Below are positions 1 to 13,035 of a stretch of DNA of 64,000 nt, piece by piece. How positions within the stretch are numbered: the first letter of the stretch is position 1; every line of letters begins with the position of its first letter. The stretch is from Ciborinia camelliae (taxonomy: Eukaryota > Ascomycota > Leotiomycetes > Helotiales > Sclerotiniaceae): the NCBI GenBank assembly GCA_025890175.1, contig JANPYM010000009.1, positions 124,001 through 188,000 on the forward strand, given 5' to 3'. The position numbers and the translations under genes were made by a program. The notes beneath the pieces were generated by a model. The model saw only the letters and a program-made list of their open reading frames with translations, was not told the origin of the DNA and ran no database searches.

Positions 1-3000
1 ACGATTGATCGTATTTAGGTTCAGCCACGGAGTTGTGGCTGTAATAAAAAGGTGATGAGATGAGAATAAGAGAACAAATGGGAGAATTGATGAAGAGGAA
101 GAAATGAATTTGTTGCATGTCTGGATTTTGACGGGCTTGGGATTGGTGAGAAGGGTTGAGAGGGGTGGCTGGTTTGTTTGAATAGAGATCAGATGATGAG
201 GCTTTGGTGTACGGGCAGTGAGAGATTGGAAGGTTGACTGCAAATTGAAGTTATGGAGTTCAAGAAGTGGGTGATGAGATTGGTTAGAGGGTGATGAGCT
301 TTGCTAACACCACACACCAAGGATGGCTTTGGGCTGATGTGAAAGCCGGTTCTTACAGGTACTTTATTTCGTCGCGATAAATTAATTCATGAAATATTAT
401 TACAGGATCCAATTGCTGTATGATTCGCCTGCTTCCAATCCTTTATCAAATTTGGGAATGTTCAAAATTTATTGTCTAGGCATGGTTTGTGATTTATTGT
501 TCGCATCATTTCTGCTGCTTTTCACTGTCATTTGAAATTTCATTTTATTGCATTTCATCCATATTATTTCCATTCAGTTCAGTACTATTGTTGTCCCCAT
601 CTTCAAGCCACCATAATACTAATGAACATGAAGTTCAAGAAGAACCCACCTCGGATTGTATCTAAGTATGATATAACACTTTTCTCAAATTTCTGATGCT
701 GGAATAATTCAGGCACAAGTTTCTGTTCTTGTTCAGCATTGCATTCATGAAAGTGAGGGATAATCGAGGCTATTTTATAGATTCTCATCTAGCGCAGAAG
801 GATAAATTCACGAGTTTTCTAGATACTGGGGAATATCGGTATACCTCTAGCTAGATATAAGTGATATATTGCCATAATGGGAGAAATCTCTGTTAATTTG
901 TAATCTCCCAAAATACCGCGTGCTCTATATAAATCGTTTAACTGCTATTTTTCTTATAACATAATATACATTTACCCATTCCTACAGCTTCTAAGGTTCA
1001 TACAGAATGTAGCTTCTCCACTTCACACCTGCTTCAGTCCAAGAAAGTCTACCCCGCTGTATAGATATGACTGGCACCCAGGCAAACATTCAACCCCAGA
1101 CTTATTAGATTACCATCTAAAAAGCCGTCGCCGCCATCTTCCTCGTCAAACGATCCGAAACTTCACTGTCATGAAATTTTCTAACCACCGAACTCATTTC
1201 CCATTTCCCGATCACCAATACGAATAAACCGATAATACATAAAAACAAATTCCACAATTTTAGTCCCCGGATTTTCAACCTCGGCGCCGCCAACCAACAT
1301 CCATCCACGCACTGTCCATGAAAACGCATAAGAAAATGCAATATAGCGAATGCTTGGAACATGGAAGATATACTCGATAAGAGGCTCTTATAACTTTATC
1401 ATAACTAGGAGGATTGAGCCCGTGCTTGAGATTGGGTTTCGAAGTCGAATAAAAAGATCCCCCCCTCTCCCCCGCTTTGGGTTGTAATTTCACGAAATCG
1501 GATGGAGAGTTTTATGCTTCGGGATTAAGTTAATACCTACCTAGATATGTATGCAAAAATAAGAAAAAAGAATTTGTATTGGCGATTTTTGACTCCCTAA
1601 AAAAGACGTCTGGATAAGTCCTTCTATCCAATATTAGAGATCTAGTACCCCGTATCCAGTATATTCATTTCATGGAAACTTATAATATTGTATCTTGATT
1701 CTTGCATTCGTATATAAAAACGTTTTGCCCATATATCTATCCATTATACTCTCAAGCTATACCTATTACCTGATGATCCCACATCTTCACATCATAACAG
1801 CGTCCGATATAACCGCATCTTCAACGGTGAACCATTCCACTATTTGACCATATCTTTTGGAGGAAAATCGTATATATATACATTTGAGTCGAGAAAAATA
1901 TAAGCTGAATCTCTATCATGATACCGTCGATTTAAACGACAGGTAGGTAATTAATTTCCTCATTAATCTAATCTAATCTAATCGCTGCTGCTGTTGTCAT
2001 TTCTTTCATATCATCCATCATCCATCATCTAGGTAGGTACCTAGATATTCTCAAAGCAACCACAGAATCATTAATGATATGATATGGTTGCAAATCATGC
2101 CATAATGTTAAGTAGGTACCTACATTAGCTGGATCAGCAAGACGACGAGGCGAATTTATGGGAATCTTAATCTTAATTTGAATTTGAATTTTAATTTTAA
2201 GGATAGGGAAAACAGAATTTCTAAGTCTAGTTTTGGTGCTCCTAGTACGGCTAGGCTTGGGGGACATGTTCTTCTTTGTGTTGTGTTGATGGAGGGAGGG
2301 TGGGTGAGGTGGATAATTTATAGATGGATGGCTACTAGGCTTCGAATCGGGATAGATTGATGAGGGTTCCTAGAGAGAGAGAGGGAGAATATACGATCTT
2401 GCTTGACATAAAAGGCTCCTGGGTATGCCAGTAACCCAATAAACCACTTTCATGATAGGGAATTTGGTGTGCGTAAGGATTAATAAGGTACTATATGACT
2501 TTCCTTGGGGAGTAGACTATGTTCAGGGTTTATTTGATCTGTGGAGGCCTGTTAATTAATGGGTAGTGATCAGATATCTGATTTTTAGAGTGGAGAATAT
2601 TGGGTTGAGAGAGGTTGGGTTGATGGATAGGGGATGCTTAAAGTGAATTATTGGATGGATGGATGGATAGAGAGGGGTGATATATTTATAAGGGAGGCCA
2701 GGGGTCTCCTTCGTCCTGCACACTGGGGATTCTCTTCTAGTGATCGTAGTATATCGTAGTATAAACAACAAGAAGGTATATCCGTACATTCTACTCCCAT
2801 ATCGATATATCATATAAATAGCTTAGATAGCTATGATTATACCGTATATCGAAGCCAAGACCTATAGACTCCTCGGTTTATAGCAGATATGCAGAACATG
2901 CATGCAAGTTTTCGTTCACACTCGTGGAGATGAGCATGATGAACTCACTCAATCAATTCCCATCTATATCTGCCGACCTTCGAAATCGAGTCATTATCCT

Positions 3001-4796
3001 CGTTTCAATGGTGAAAATCCTTTGATCACCGGGGTGTGATATAGATCTATCTAATTTGGAATTCTGCACTCCTACAATTGTGAATTGATCAATATTCACT
3101 TCCTCCTGTTATTGAAAGTATTTGATCTGTTTCTGGGGCTTGCATAGTGGTTGTAAGATGTTCATTGATTCTCTCAAACTTGTAGAGTTCTTTTGACAGC
3201 AGAAAATGGGTAGTTTGAAGGTAATTAAATTGTAATGGACCGAAGACATCTATCTATGCGCATCAAAAAGAAAAAAGTAAAAACACCGCAAGATTTCTCC
3301 CAACGTGAGCATACGGGAACACAGAGACAACCTGGATACCGCAAGGTTTGATTCACCCGTCTCGTCTCGTCTTGCACCGCCTCTCCGAGTTCGTTTACTA
3401 GGTAGTGAGTGGCTGGCTTTGCATATTTTGTGGGCGGAGAGTTGGTCATCTTACAAAGTTTCGTGGATGGAAGATCAGGCTTTCATTTTCCTGACGTTGA
3501 GGAATACTTCTGGATTTATATTTTGCTCGAGATATGGTCATTATATATTTCTTAATATTATGGAGTGTATTTCATCTGGCACTCTGTGACTGTCTAATCT
3601 CGAGCTAGGATGATCGAAGAGATGAGATATAAAAAATGAGGTCAAACCTTCTATTGTAGTGAATGAATGCTGTTCGCAGATATTCAAACTCCGCAGATAT
3701 TCAAACAGATCATCTAAGATGATCCAAAGCTCTCTACAACTCTGTAGGAATCACAATGACGAGGGCCCATATCATGAGGCAAAGTGGAAGTACATGTTTT
3801 CAGTTCGCGAATAAGAAATCATGATATGGTGTCGAGATATTTATAGCTTCTCATTCTCTCGTTCTTGTTGGTCATCGAGCATAGTAATAATGCTACAGTG
3901 TAGGTTTGTAGACATCGATATATCTCGCCGCCAAAACGGATCGTTTTATTTCATGGGAATTATTGCCGGTTTGATATAATTTCACAACTTTATCAAGATT
4001 AGGATAAATATCATAACTTTTATCAAGACTATAAACATCATCATATCCATTCTGTACAGGCCACAGTGGATGGATGCATACTCGACTCTCGATACCTTGA
4101 GCCAACAACCTTCTGAATCATGAATAGAAGACCATATATTGAGAACAAATTCACAATAGGAAAATAACTACAGGAGCAAATTCTAGTGTCGAGAAATCCC
4201 CATCATGACGTTCCCAAAAAGATCCCATTTGATAATCGAGTTCCACTTGGAACTTTCATCTCGCATTAATTAAATCAGCCGCGAGATTCCACCCCATCAG
4301 ACAGACAGAGACAGTGGCATTTGAGTGCAGTTCAAGTAGATGGGATATTTTCCTTTGACTTGAATCGCCGTACGTTATCCTTGTTATTTTGGAGGATTCT
4401 TGTAGAATACTCCTTGTGTCTTTGATATATAATGCGGCCTTAAATCATCTGAAGACTTAAGCCTGAGAATAGTAGGTAGTAACTTATTGATGGCTTTTTA
4501 TGTCCTCGGGAATAATGATAACGCGAACACATAAAACACATAGTAAGTAAAGTAGAGTCCTGACTAGAGAATTGACACCAATATTGTTTGTTAGGTATCT
4601 AGGTATGTAGAGGGGATAGGATATTTTAATCCATCATCACGTATACAAATTGTATCTATCGATTAGATGATATGATAGGCATTTACGGGTGCATTCTGCA
4701 AATTCCTTTATCAGAGTATCGGGGCTCGGTGTTTGGCTGGCCGCATATATATTTTTAGATTAGGGCATGCATCCCAATCAAAAATGGATTATCTTC
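1..4796. other. gene-poor intergenic region
   Basis: No protein-coding gene can be supported here; open frames are short and lack domain-like composition. The DNA is AT-rich and contains several copies of the palindrome-like TACCTAGGTA / AGGTAGGTACCT motif (around 2031-2044, 2105-2124 and 4590-4610). A short minus-strand frame at 1117-1362 carries one hydrophobic segment and resembles the C-terminal end of an amino-acid-transporter-type protein. No upstream body of such a gene is visible, so it is treated as a possible relic only. Confidence 0.6.
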
Positions 4797-4880
4797 GCTC
4801 CTTTAGCTCAGTGGTAGAGCGGAAGATTGCAGTTTCGCACAAATATCTTCAGGTCAATCGTTCGAACCGGTTAGGGAGCT
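4797..4880 (+). tRNA. tRNA-Cys (GCA) with a 12-nt intron
   Basis: A full cloverleaf folds by eye. The acceptor stem is 4797-4803 (GCTCCTT) with 4873-4879 (AGGGAGC), with T4880 as discriminator. The D arm is GCTC..GAGC. The anticodon stem is GAAGA (4823-4827) with TCTTC (4846-4850). The T arm is AATCG-TTCGAAC-CGGTT. The anticodon GCA is at 4829-4831. The 12 nt at 4833-4844 lie one base 3' of the anticodon, the canonical site of eukaryotic tRNA introns; removing them restores a 7-nt anticodon loop. The mature product would be 72 nt before CCA addition and decode UGC/UGU. It stands alone between intergenic stretches. Confidence 0.93.
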
Positions 4881-5268
4881 TCAATTGCTTCACCTCGAAG
4901 ATTCCAGCTTTTTTTGCATTTTTTTTCTTTCCAGGTACAGTACGATCTTTGGGTTGGACTTGTTATCTTTTCACATGTATCTTTTAGTTCTTTTTTTTCT
5001 TCTAGTGAATGAAAGTTGGCTTAGTCAGGTGGATCCCAAGTAGGTAATTTCTCTGTAGATAACGTCAATGTTGAAATATGTGGGGTTTCATCTGATAAGT
5101 AAGTTGAAGTAAAACACCCCTTCATTGAGAGCGAGCTCCGCACCCATGTGTTTTAAAGCCTCCTTTTGAGCTCTAATTTTAAGCTTAAGAGGGTGGAAGG
5201 GAGGGGAGTACATCTTGAAATTTGTAGCATTATAATTAATTGAATAATTGATTTGATGGTTTTCACTG

Positions 5269-5400
5269 TCATGCCTAGTCCCCTACCTAGTGAATTCCTT
5301 GTAGCTAGTTACCTGATCACCCTCTATATTAGATGGTGATCTTCTGAAGAAGATGCTGAAGAGGCATAGTTCTTTTATCTAATACTACACCCAGACCTTA
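5269..5400. repeat. dispersed repeat copy 1 (possible solo LTR fragment)
   Basis: This stretch shares ordered blocks with 11367-11500: TGTCATGCCTAG, then TACCTAGTGAAT, then a TGATC/TAATC block with CCCT and a TATA-type stretch, then a purine-rich GAAGAA segment and GCATAG..CTCTTT/TTCTTT-ATCT. A shared TG start and an internal TATA-like stretch are compatible with a degenerate LTR, but I cannot define the ends or target-site duplications. Confidence 0.4.
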
Positions 5401-6184
5401 ATTCCATATGCCATAGGTGATGTGCCTGTCACTTATGTGATACTGGCAAAACTTGCAAAACTTGAGTACTGTAGTAGAAAAACATATACACATACATACA
5501 ATACATATGCGAAACGAACTTTCTTCGGGATATAATTACATAATTACATAACTCCATCAAATCGGTTGTATAATGGAAATAAAATCTTACAAATTTCGAT
5601 TCTACTCTGCAGGACAACTTTTATCGCAGGCTTGAAAACATTTCTTAACCAACCAACCATTACCTCACACCGTATCATATAGACCTTCTTAACGACACAG
5701 AAAGTTAATAAATCGAACCCCTTTCTATCATCGATATTCGGTTTCAAGTTTGCCGTTCAATCCTTCCGTACCTACCTAATAATGGTGGCAGGAAAGGTGG
5801 ATAGGAACAGCATCCTCGGCGCAAATATCTGAGATGGGAAGGTAGAGTTCAACCTTGAGGGTTATGAAGTACGCGCACTATATTCTTCAACTTTTCCAGC
5901 CTAGTCCCCGATCGTTCTGGTCCAAGGGATTCTCATTCCAATCACGATTTTCCTCTTATTCTTCCACGTTCCTATGGAAAAACTATTGCTTGGGTTACCC
6001 ATGGGGGTGAAGAGTGGGAGGTGGTAGACGATGTGGGGCGCGCCTTGGCAAAATATCCGCTCTTCCACCTTGTGCACCCTTTGGTCCGTGGAAACCATGA
6101 AGCTTAATTGTGTGGCCCCACCTTCGCCTATTTCGAGCCATCGCCAGCTAAAAATACGCGGGAGTAGGGCCACCCACAGTCAAG

Positions 6185-6191
6185 TATATAA
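6185..6191 (+). promoter_or_regulatory. TATA box candidate for SurE-like gene
   Basis: TATATAA lies about 130 nt upstream of the ATG at 6320, in an otherwise GC-richer stretch. Position and sequence suit a fungal core promoter; no transcription start data are available. Confidence 0.4.
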
Positions 6192-6319
6192 TGTCTTGAT
6201 TCATCCTGTGATGGGGATCGATCCCTAGCAACTCCCCGCACTGTCGCTTCCACGGTTTCCCAGACCATTCTTTCCAAACTGTGAATTTCGTCATTCCGAC
6301 TCCGAGCCATCAATCAATC

Positions 6320-7321
6320 ATGCGTTTCGCAGCTGTTTCTCTGGTGTTGCTTCCGGCTGTCGCCCATGCGGTCAACATTATCTCGTCGAACGACGATGGG
6401 TGGGCTGAGATGAACATCAGAACTTTGTACAATTCTTTGTCCCAGGCGGGTCATGATGTTCTCATTTCGGCTCCTGCGAACGACAAAAGTGGCTCTGGTA
6501 TGAAAATAACTCTCTCCTGAACTTCCAGCTCTCAATCTGACTCGATCGTGAAAAGGCTCTGCATCTGGTACGCCCACCAAGCTCGTTGGGGCCTGCGAAT
6601 TCAATTCTTGCCCAAGTGGCAGTCCGGCAGTGGGATTCAACGCCTCGGCCCATCAATTCAACTATGTCAACTCCTACCCCGTGACTGCCATGGAGTATGG
6701 TATCAATACTCTATCCCCGGGATACTTTGGAGGAGTCCCCAACCTTGCTGTTGCTGGGCCCAACGTTGGCGGTACGTAATGATTCCGAATCCCCGTCGAT
6801 TGAATGTAAACTAACGAGAGGTAGTAAACACTGGTGTGATTTCGTTCGTTTCCGGTACCGTTGGAGCGGCGATTGAGGCCGTACAACTCGGTGTACCTGG
6901 AATTGCCTTCAGCGGAGCCGACGGATCGCAAATCGCGTGGAATGTTCCCGTGCCCGCATATTCCACCATCTACGCCGAATTGGCAGCCCAAGTGGTCAAC
7001 GCACTCGTCGCGTCAGGAACTCCATATCTCCCTGCGAAGACGTTCTTGAACGTCAACTTTCCCGCCACCGCCGAGTGCACATCGGCATCGGATTTCAGCT
7101 TCGTGCTCTCCCGAATCTACAGCGCCGTGCCTCTGGTTAGTAGCGCCGATGTGGTCACGTGCAACAATGGAGGGAGACTTCCTACCGAGACCAAGGTGGT
7201 GGGAACGAAGGGATGCCATGCCAGTATCAGTCTTGGTGGAACCGACAAGAGAGATGCGAAAGCGATCAACCAAGCTGTTGTCTTGAGCAAACTCTCGAGC
7301 ATTCTTACATGTTTGCCTTGA
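6320..7321 (+). CDS. secreted SurE-like acid phosphatase / 5'(3')-nucleotidase
   Basis: Three exons, 6320-6497, 6556-6771 and 6825-7321, join in frame into a 296-aa protein. Both introns are GT..AG, and the second has CTAAC before its acceptor. Residues 1-17 form a signal peptide ending AHA. The mature protein opens with the SurE metal-site motif SNDDGW (residues 23-28, acidic pair D25-D26), followed by a glycine/serine-rich SGSGSASGT stretch and, in exon 3, the SGTVGAA segment typical of the family. SurE proteins are divalent-metal-dependent phosphatases acting on nucleoside monophosphates; fungal secreted members are usually annotated acid phosphatase-like. The length fits the family. The start is fixed by the signal peptide and TATA context. 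Extracellular phosphate scavenging is an inference. Confidence 0.9.
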
Positions 7322-8648
7322 TTCGGAGAATCTCCAATCAATTCTTATCTAGTCTAGCCTCATTCGTCGCAGAACTGAAAATATATCTCAAATAAAAACT
7401 GTTGGGGAATCAGGTCATATGGTTACTATTCATATGGTTAGGTGGTACGTCATCAAGGATTACGTACATGGTTGGCTATGCTGTGCCGTATTGGGTGGGG
7501 GAGCAGTATATAAGGGCAGCAGGTCTGTAAATATGTATATAGTTTTTCGTTCATACAAAATACAATTGAGTATAATTCCATTTACCATTTTCTTTTCATG
7601 GTACCTATCCTATGAACTGGTTATCCACTGCAGTTCATATAGGTACCTTGGACGGAACAGACGCAGAAGCGACTGAAATTCCGACGAGGTCGGGTGTAGA
7701 ATATCTCGAGACGAGAGATTCGTGGATCTCATCACTGTCCGGTCAAGTGATTCCAAGCGGCCATTGTATACAGGGGTGTTTTCGCAGCAAGTCTTTAAAC
7801 TTTTCATGCTTTGTTTTTTTTCAATTCCTTGATGTATCTTAATGCTAGATGACATATCTTGTCCACAATGGGACTTGCGTGTTCTTTTACCTTATCTTCT
7901 TCATCGATACAAATACGATGGATGGCATCAATCGATAATTTTCGGACGGATGATATGATAGATTCCGAAAGCGCCGCAATGAAGCTGCAAAACTTTTTGT
8001 GGTGCCTAGCTAGCTGTTTTTCTCTCCCTCTGTACAGTTTGAATCGTCGACTTGTCATTCTCATCACACCGAATGTTAGAACCACGTCGTGGATCGGTTG
8101 ATCTTTGACAGTAGTTGTGGAAATTTCTCACTGCATTCTATTTTTTTTGCTTCTCCTTTTCTAAGTTGGATGAGATGGACGAGATGGATCGCGGTGGATG
8201 GTGAAAATTTATGCGTGTATGTTGCTGGCATTATCAAAGATGAACTAAATCTATACAGGAAGCTAGTTCGTGTGTACTGTACTTTAAGGAAAATCGTCGT
8301 GCTGCGGATGGGTTTTCCATAAAAGCCTTCAGCGGGACTTCTGTTACATCATTTCTTATGAACTCTTAGATGAGTGTAAAAAGCATTTTGATAAGAATTT
8401 ATTATATAATTGAAGGTTTTTAGTGAAATGGGAATACTTTAGTTGGGAAAGGTTGTTGAATCTCACTACAAAAATACGGAAGGGGTTATCAAGAAAGAAG
8501 CCAGTGCAGGAAGGCAATGAACATGCAGATGGGCAAATTAAAGCGACCGTTCCAAAAAAAAAAAACAATAACTATAGCCACGTTCTCAAACTAAACTCTC
8601 GGAGTTAGTTCCACAAAGACAACAAATCTCCAGACGCTGGTCGCGAGT
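7322..8648. other. intergenic region; weak minus-strand frame only
   Basis: It lies between the SurE-like gene and the 3' end of the F-box gene. The one item of note is a 93-codon minus-strand frame at 7804-8085, rich in Lys/Arg/Ile and helical in composition. It has no recognisable domain and no clear splice partners. Otherwise AT-rich DNA without visible repeats. Confidence 0.35.
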
Positions 8649-9995
8649 TCAGTCCATATAAGTGAGGTTTTGCTCGCCAAGAATCAATTCTGCAAGTGAG
8701 GAGCTCAAACCTTCTTCAACGTACTGTTCAGGATACCGATACTCATATGCCGAGAAAGGAGAGAGACCTGCGGCAACTCTGTTCGCGTTTACTTGACCTT
8801 GCAAGTTTACAAGTGCCTCATAGTCCGACCAGCTGTGAGTTTCGATAGGTTTGGAGGCATCGGGGGCAAAAATCAATTCATCAGCGAGGTGTGAGCTCAT
8901 TCCTGTTAACGAATATCCGCTCGACTCTATCTGAAAGTCGATTAAGTGTAGCAGCTCGCTCATGGGGAGCAGGATATCTTGCCATGTGCCAGAGTTGAGT
9001 TTGACCAGCCAAAGTTCCACGATTCTGATTGATTCCTTGCTTTGTTCAATGAGAGCAAGAAACTTTTCTGATGGGATGGCCACGCTGCTCAAACAAAGTG
9101 ATTCGAGATGCATTGTGCAAGGAAATCGAATAGTATCGAGGTTTACGATATCGGTACATCTTATTGTGAGGGAGTCGAGATTGGTAGCCAGTTCAACAAG
9201 CCTGGAGAGATAGTTTGCATGCTTGTCATTCGGAAAGCGGAAATCTCCAATGGAACATCTTCCCGCAAATATCGTGGTCTCCGATTGGTATACTCAGAGA
9301 CACAAAGACCTAAATGTCGAAGGTTTTGCAAGACGTGTTCGATTGGAATTCTCAATGAACTGGCTTTTGAAAAGAATTGCTTAAAGTCATCTGTGGTTTG
9401 AAAAGTGACTTCAAGTTCTGTCAAGTTCACAAGCGGCACATATCTCAATCCCATAACAAAGGTATTGATGAGGGATTTTATGTTCCCTTGAATCAATGAC
9501 GAGGGAATTTTGTGAAAGTCGAGAGCGTTGAGGTTTGGAAATTTGGGCAAGCAACATGGTAACAATCCAGCAAAATCTTCCACGAATAAATGCATGGTTG
9601 CGTTTCGAATAAATGAAAACTTAATATCAATATAACGCACATAGTTGGCGTACGGACTGTTGGAAATTTCAAGAAGTCTCGCCAGACCTAATGATTTATA
9701 AGAATCATTCCACACGACGATGTGTCGAAAGAGCCGCGGTGATGCCGCGGAACAAAAAGCCTTGCTGACGAGGCGTAGATCGGCCAATCTTTTTCGAGGC
9801 TCGCTACCCCACATTCTGTACTGGCGTGTATTGCCGTGTAGTTTGTATCCCTCATTCAAATCACCATCCTCGACGTAAAACGCAATCTGCAAGCGGTATG
9901 TTAGCACTGGTCCTATCTTTTTATCGCACCGCTCTTACGGCGTCACGGATTTTTGCGGGAAGCGGCGTCTCGGTGGGCTTACGTGCTGTTTGCAT
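8649..9995 (-). CDS. F-box-like protein, apparent frameshift
   Basis: Exon 1 is 9939-9995, encoding 19 residues that end in an LPAKIRDA segment. A 52-nt intron (9887-9938; gtaaga donor, ctaac branch, ttgcag acceptor) joins it to exon 2, which starts at 9886 with IAFYVEDGD. The joined N-terminus, with RKRLADLRLVSKAF and SPRLFRHIVVW, reads as an F-box: a Skp1-binding module of SCF ubiquitin ligases. The rest is leucine-rich repeat-like substrate-recognition sequence. Near 9241-9255 the frame jumps: upstream frame reads to ..EDVPL, downstream frame continues ..DFRFPNDKHANYLSRL and runs to the stop at 8649. One missing base in a short G/C run would restore a ~431-aa protein. No intron of suitable phase spans the point. 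It is either an assembly error or a recently broken gene. Confidence 0.7.
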
Positions 9996-11366
9996 ATCGT
10001 GAACTGCTCGGCCGCGATTTTGGTGCAATTTGTAAAGTTCGATCGGTTACAAATATGGATGTGCTCATTTTTGTGCGAGGTAGATGACATGACGTTGAAT
10101 TATGATGCATCGCACGAAACGCAAGGCTGCATCTCCTCGCCGCTAATGATTTCCATATAAGCCAATCAGGCTTTCACTTGGCATTGTGATCCAATGGCTA
10201 CTGGCACAAGCCACAGCTGACTGCACAACCAATGTTACTTAACCACTTGGCTTTGCAGATAATGCGTTGCTTTAATCCTATAACCGACAAAAATAATAAT
10301 CAGGGAAATCGGTCATACCGGTGACAAAATTTAGGTATGGAGAGCTGCTTGCTCCAAAATCAAACGATGAATTTCTAGAAATGAGACCGGATACGCGGCA
10401 ACAAAACAAATAAGCTGGAAGCGAAAGCCGAAATAATCAAATTAACACGACATCTAAGATGCCATCCCTAGACGAGTGTCTGAAAACACAGTGTTATAGC
10501 AGGAGCTGTTGGGCATTTTCATCTCTATTGTGAACCAGACAATCAATGCCTTAATCCATCCTATCTCGATAGATGCGTTGATCACTCTACTGAAGTCAAA
10601 CTGGATGATATATTTCTTTGAACTGCAGTATCTGCTCTTGCAGCATGTTTCTCCACGCGAGAAAACGCTTCTCAAATCGGCGATATATTTTTACATGCAA
10701 GCTGAGAGTCTATAGCAGTGCTATCGGAGCTATCTATCGCCCCTTGTTGTCCAGACATTGGCAGTACTGTGCTGGCTAGGTCTCACTTTGAATAATCAAA
10801 ACATGGCATGTATGCATAATCCCTCAATAGCTCTAAAGCCACAAATTGGCTGATCATGGCTGTGTCTTGGCATGGGCGCTACTCCAACAACGCACCTTGG
10901 CCTAAATGTAGTGGTGCTGCAAAATATCGCGGACATCTCACCTGATGACACAGACTCACGTATCCGAACTTGGCTTTAGTTTTTTATTGGTCAGTTACTT
11001 TGATCGATGCAGCTTCAAATCTTGACTGATGACCAAAGAATTGGTACCTTTAGTCTAGGGAAACAGTGTTCCATTCCATGGACTCGTCTCAGGGCTCCAT
11101 GGATAGAGACTATCCTGACATCATCGCACCGCTCACGGAATTCACGTTCAATTACGAGAGCTAGCTTATTTTCATTTTTGTCAAGTGCATGTTTTGTTGC
11201 GTGTCTTAAAGTTAGATTTCATTCAAAGAGGACTCTTGCGCGGGATGGGCAACATTAGAAGTTAATAAGGTTAGTCAAGAAGCCTGGGATTCCCATCCAT
11301 TTAACTTCCCCCGTTTTTATGGAAAACCCTACTCATTCTATAATGATTATTAATATCCTACCAATT

Positions 11367-11500
11367 GTCATGCCTAGAGTCTTACCTAGTGAATGCTATG
11401 CAGATAATCGCGTGGTAATCCCTTATATAAGGCGATGATCTCTACAGGAAGAAAGTTTTCCTCCTTAGCATAGCAGCTCTTTCATCTGATTGCTGATCTT
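11367..11500. repeat. dispersed repeat copy 2 (possible solo LTR fragment)
   Basis: Counterpart of 5269-5400: TGTCATGCCTAG, TACCTAGTGAAT, a GTAATCCC block, TTATATAAGG (TATA-like), GATGATCTCT and GCATAGCAGCTCTTTCATCT in the same order. The copies are diverged and 6 kb apart in the same orientation. Confidence 0.4.
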
Positions 11501-13035
11501 TGAAGCTGTTCCCATATACGGATGTAACGCGTGTGATATCAGTATTATAAACGATGCTAAAGGGGGCTAATAGAATTAAGCGAGGCTGCCCTTGTAAGTT
11601 GTCATTCTGTGCCACCGATTGGGCCACCGAAAACTACCTATCTAATTAGTATCCAAGAACTAGTCTTCTATCTGAACTTTCCATCTTCATGTTTTTTTCC
11701 CGCAATTTTACAACTATTGATTCTAACTTTTCATCCTAAATGTTTATTCACTTTTCAAACTTTGCAATTCTTCATCCCAAGTCTTCATCTCAAGTGTTTA
11801 TGTCAAGATTCTAGGTTAGGTTTATATATTATAGCTTGATAGTCATCCGATTAGTTTCCAGAATAGAATATAAGATCCAACCTGAGAACTAACGATTCCC
11901 GAGACTTGGCAAAGACAATTCAGGTTTTATTAAACCCGCTCGACTTCAAAGCTCGTCAGATCTAGCGCCCTGAAAGATTTTCAAACATTTCTCAATCCGA
12001 ATAAGAAAGTCGGTAAAAAAGGAAAGACTACCACATCCAAGCGTACAAAACATCTCGAGAATCAAACGGAAAAATAAGACAGAGAGGAGTACTGACTGAA
12101 ATTCTACAACTAAGTCACTACAAAAAGCCTTCCTCGTCGTTCGGTCAATTGAGATGCAAATTTGAGAAATGTATTGCGCTGAATTATTTGCCATGTGTGA
12201 TTGGAACAATCCCTTCGATATGAGTTTGTCGATATTTCCTTCACCTATTGGCTAGCAGGACCGATCCAGTGGCGTGTCCACAGTACTGTTCTTCATTTAT
12301 GGGATTTATAGTCGGTTCCGCTTTCAAGTTATGTAAATGATGGCTGATCTCGAAGTCGGTCTCCAAAAGCGATTGATTGTATGCATCGGGATATTTAACG
12401 CATTTGTCATGATTTCTGAGAAGAATTTGAAACTTAGGCACAGAGGGCTATATATAAAGTTTCCACCCACTAAACTTTATACTGCTCTTCTCCCTTTATT
12501 CTTCATTTATACACTCTACACCGATGACTTTCTATTTGAAAGATCTTTTTCATGTCATCTCAATTATCCATACTTTCAATACTACTAATATTCAATCTAT
12601 ACTCGAACATTAACCATCTGATATCAAACTCCAATATAAACATCAAGATACCTAATCTCATCTAAAAGATTCAAATAAAAGTTAATCGATAATCGTTTTG
12701 AGATTAAACATTAAAGAGTTATCATTCAAAATGTTTAAAACAAAGTTACCTAGTTTATGTTCAAATAGAATCTAAACATCTGAAATTGTCATTCAGCATG
12801 CTCAGAGATGATTAGTTAACATTCAGCTCAAGTCTAAACATTAAAAACTCTCGTCTAAAAAGCTCGAGAGAGATCTATTTATAACCAATCATTTAAGTGT
12901 AAACATCAAAGCATTCTCGTCTAATGTATTCAAAGATTACTAATTACTATAAATATAAAATGTTATAATTCATCTTCATTACGTTATTAGTTGAATAATA
13001 TCAAAATCTTTTTATATAAATTTTATAATTAAATG

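Larger units (their letters stand above)
4881..6319. other. intergenic region between tRNA-Cys and SurE gene
   Basis: No gene is supported. It contains an LTR-like dispersed repeat copy near 5269-5400 and the presumed promoter of the SurE-like gene near 6185. GC content rises after about 5880, as is usual near the start of an expressed gene. Confidence 0.5.

Noticed and set aside
7804..8085. 93-codon minus-strand frame rich in Lys/Arg
   Set aside because: Helical composition but no recognisable domain, partner exon or promoter. It is noted within the intergenic entry only.
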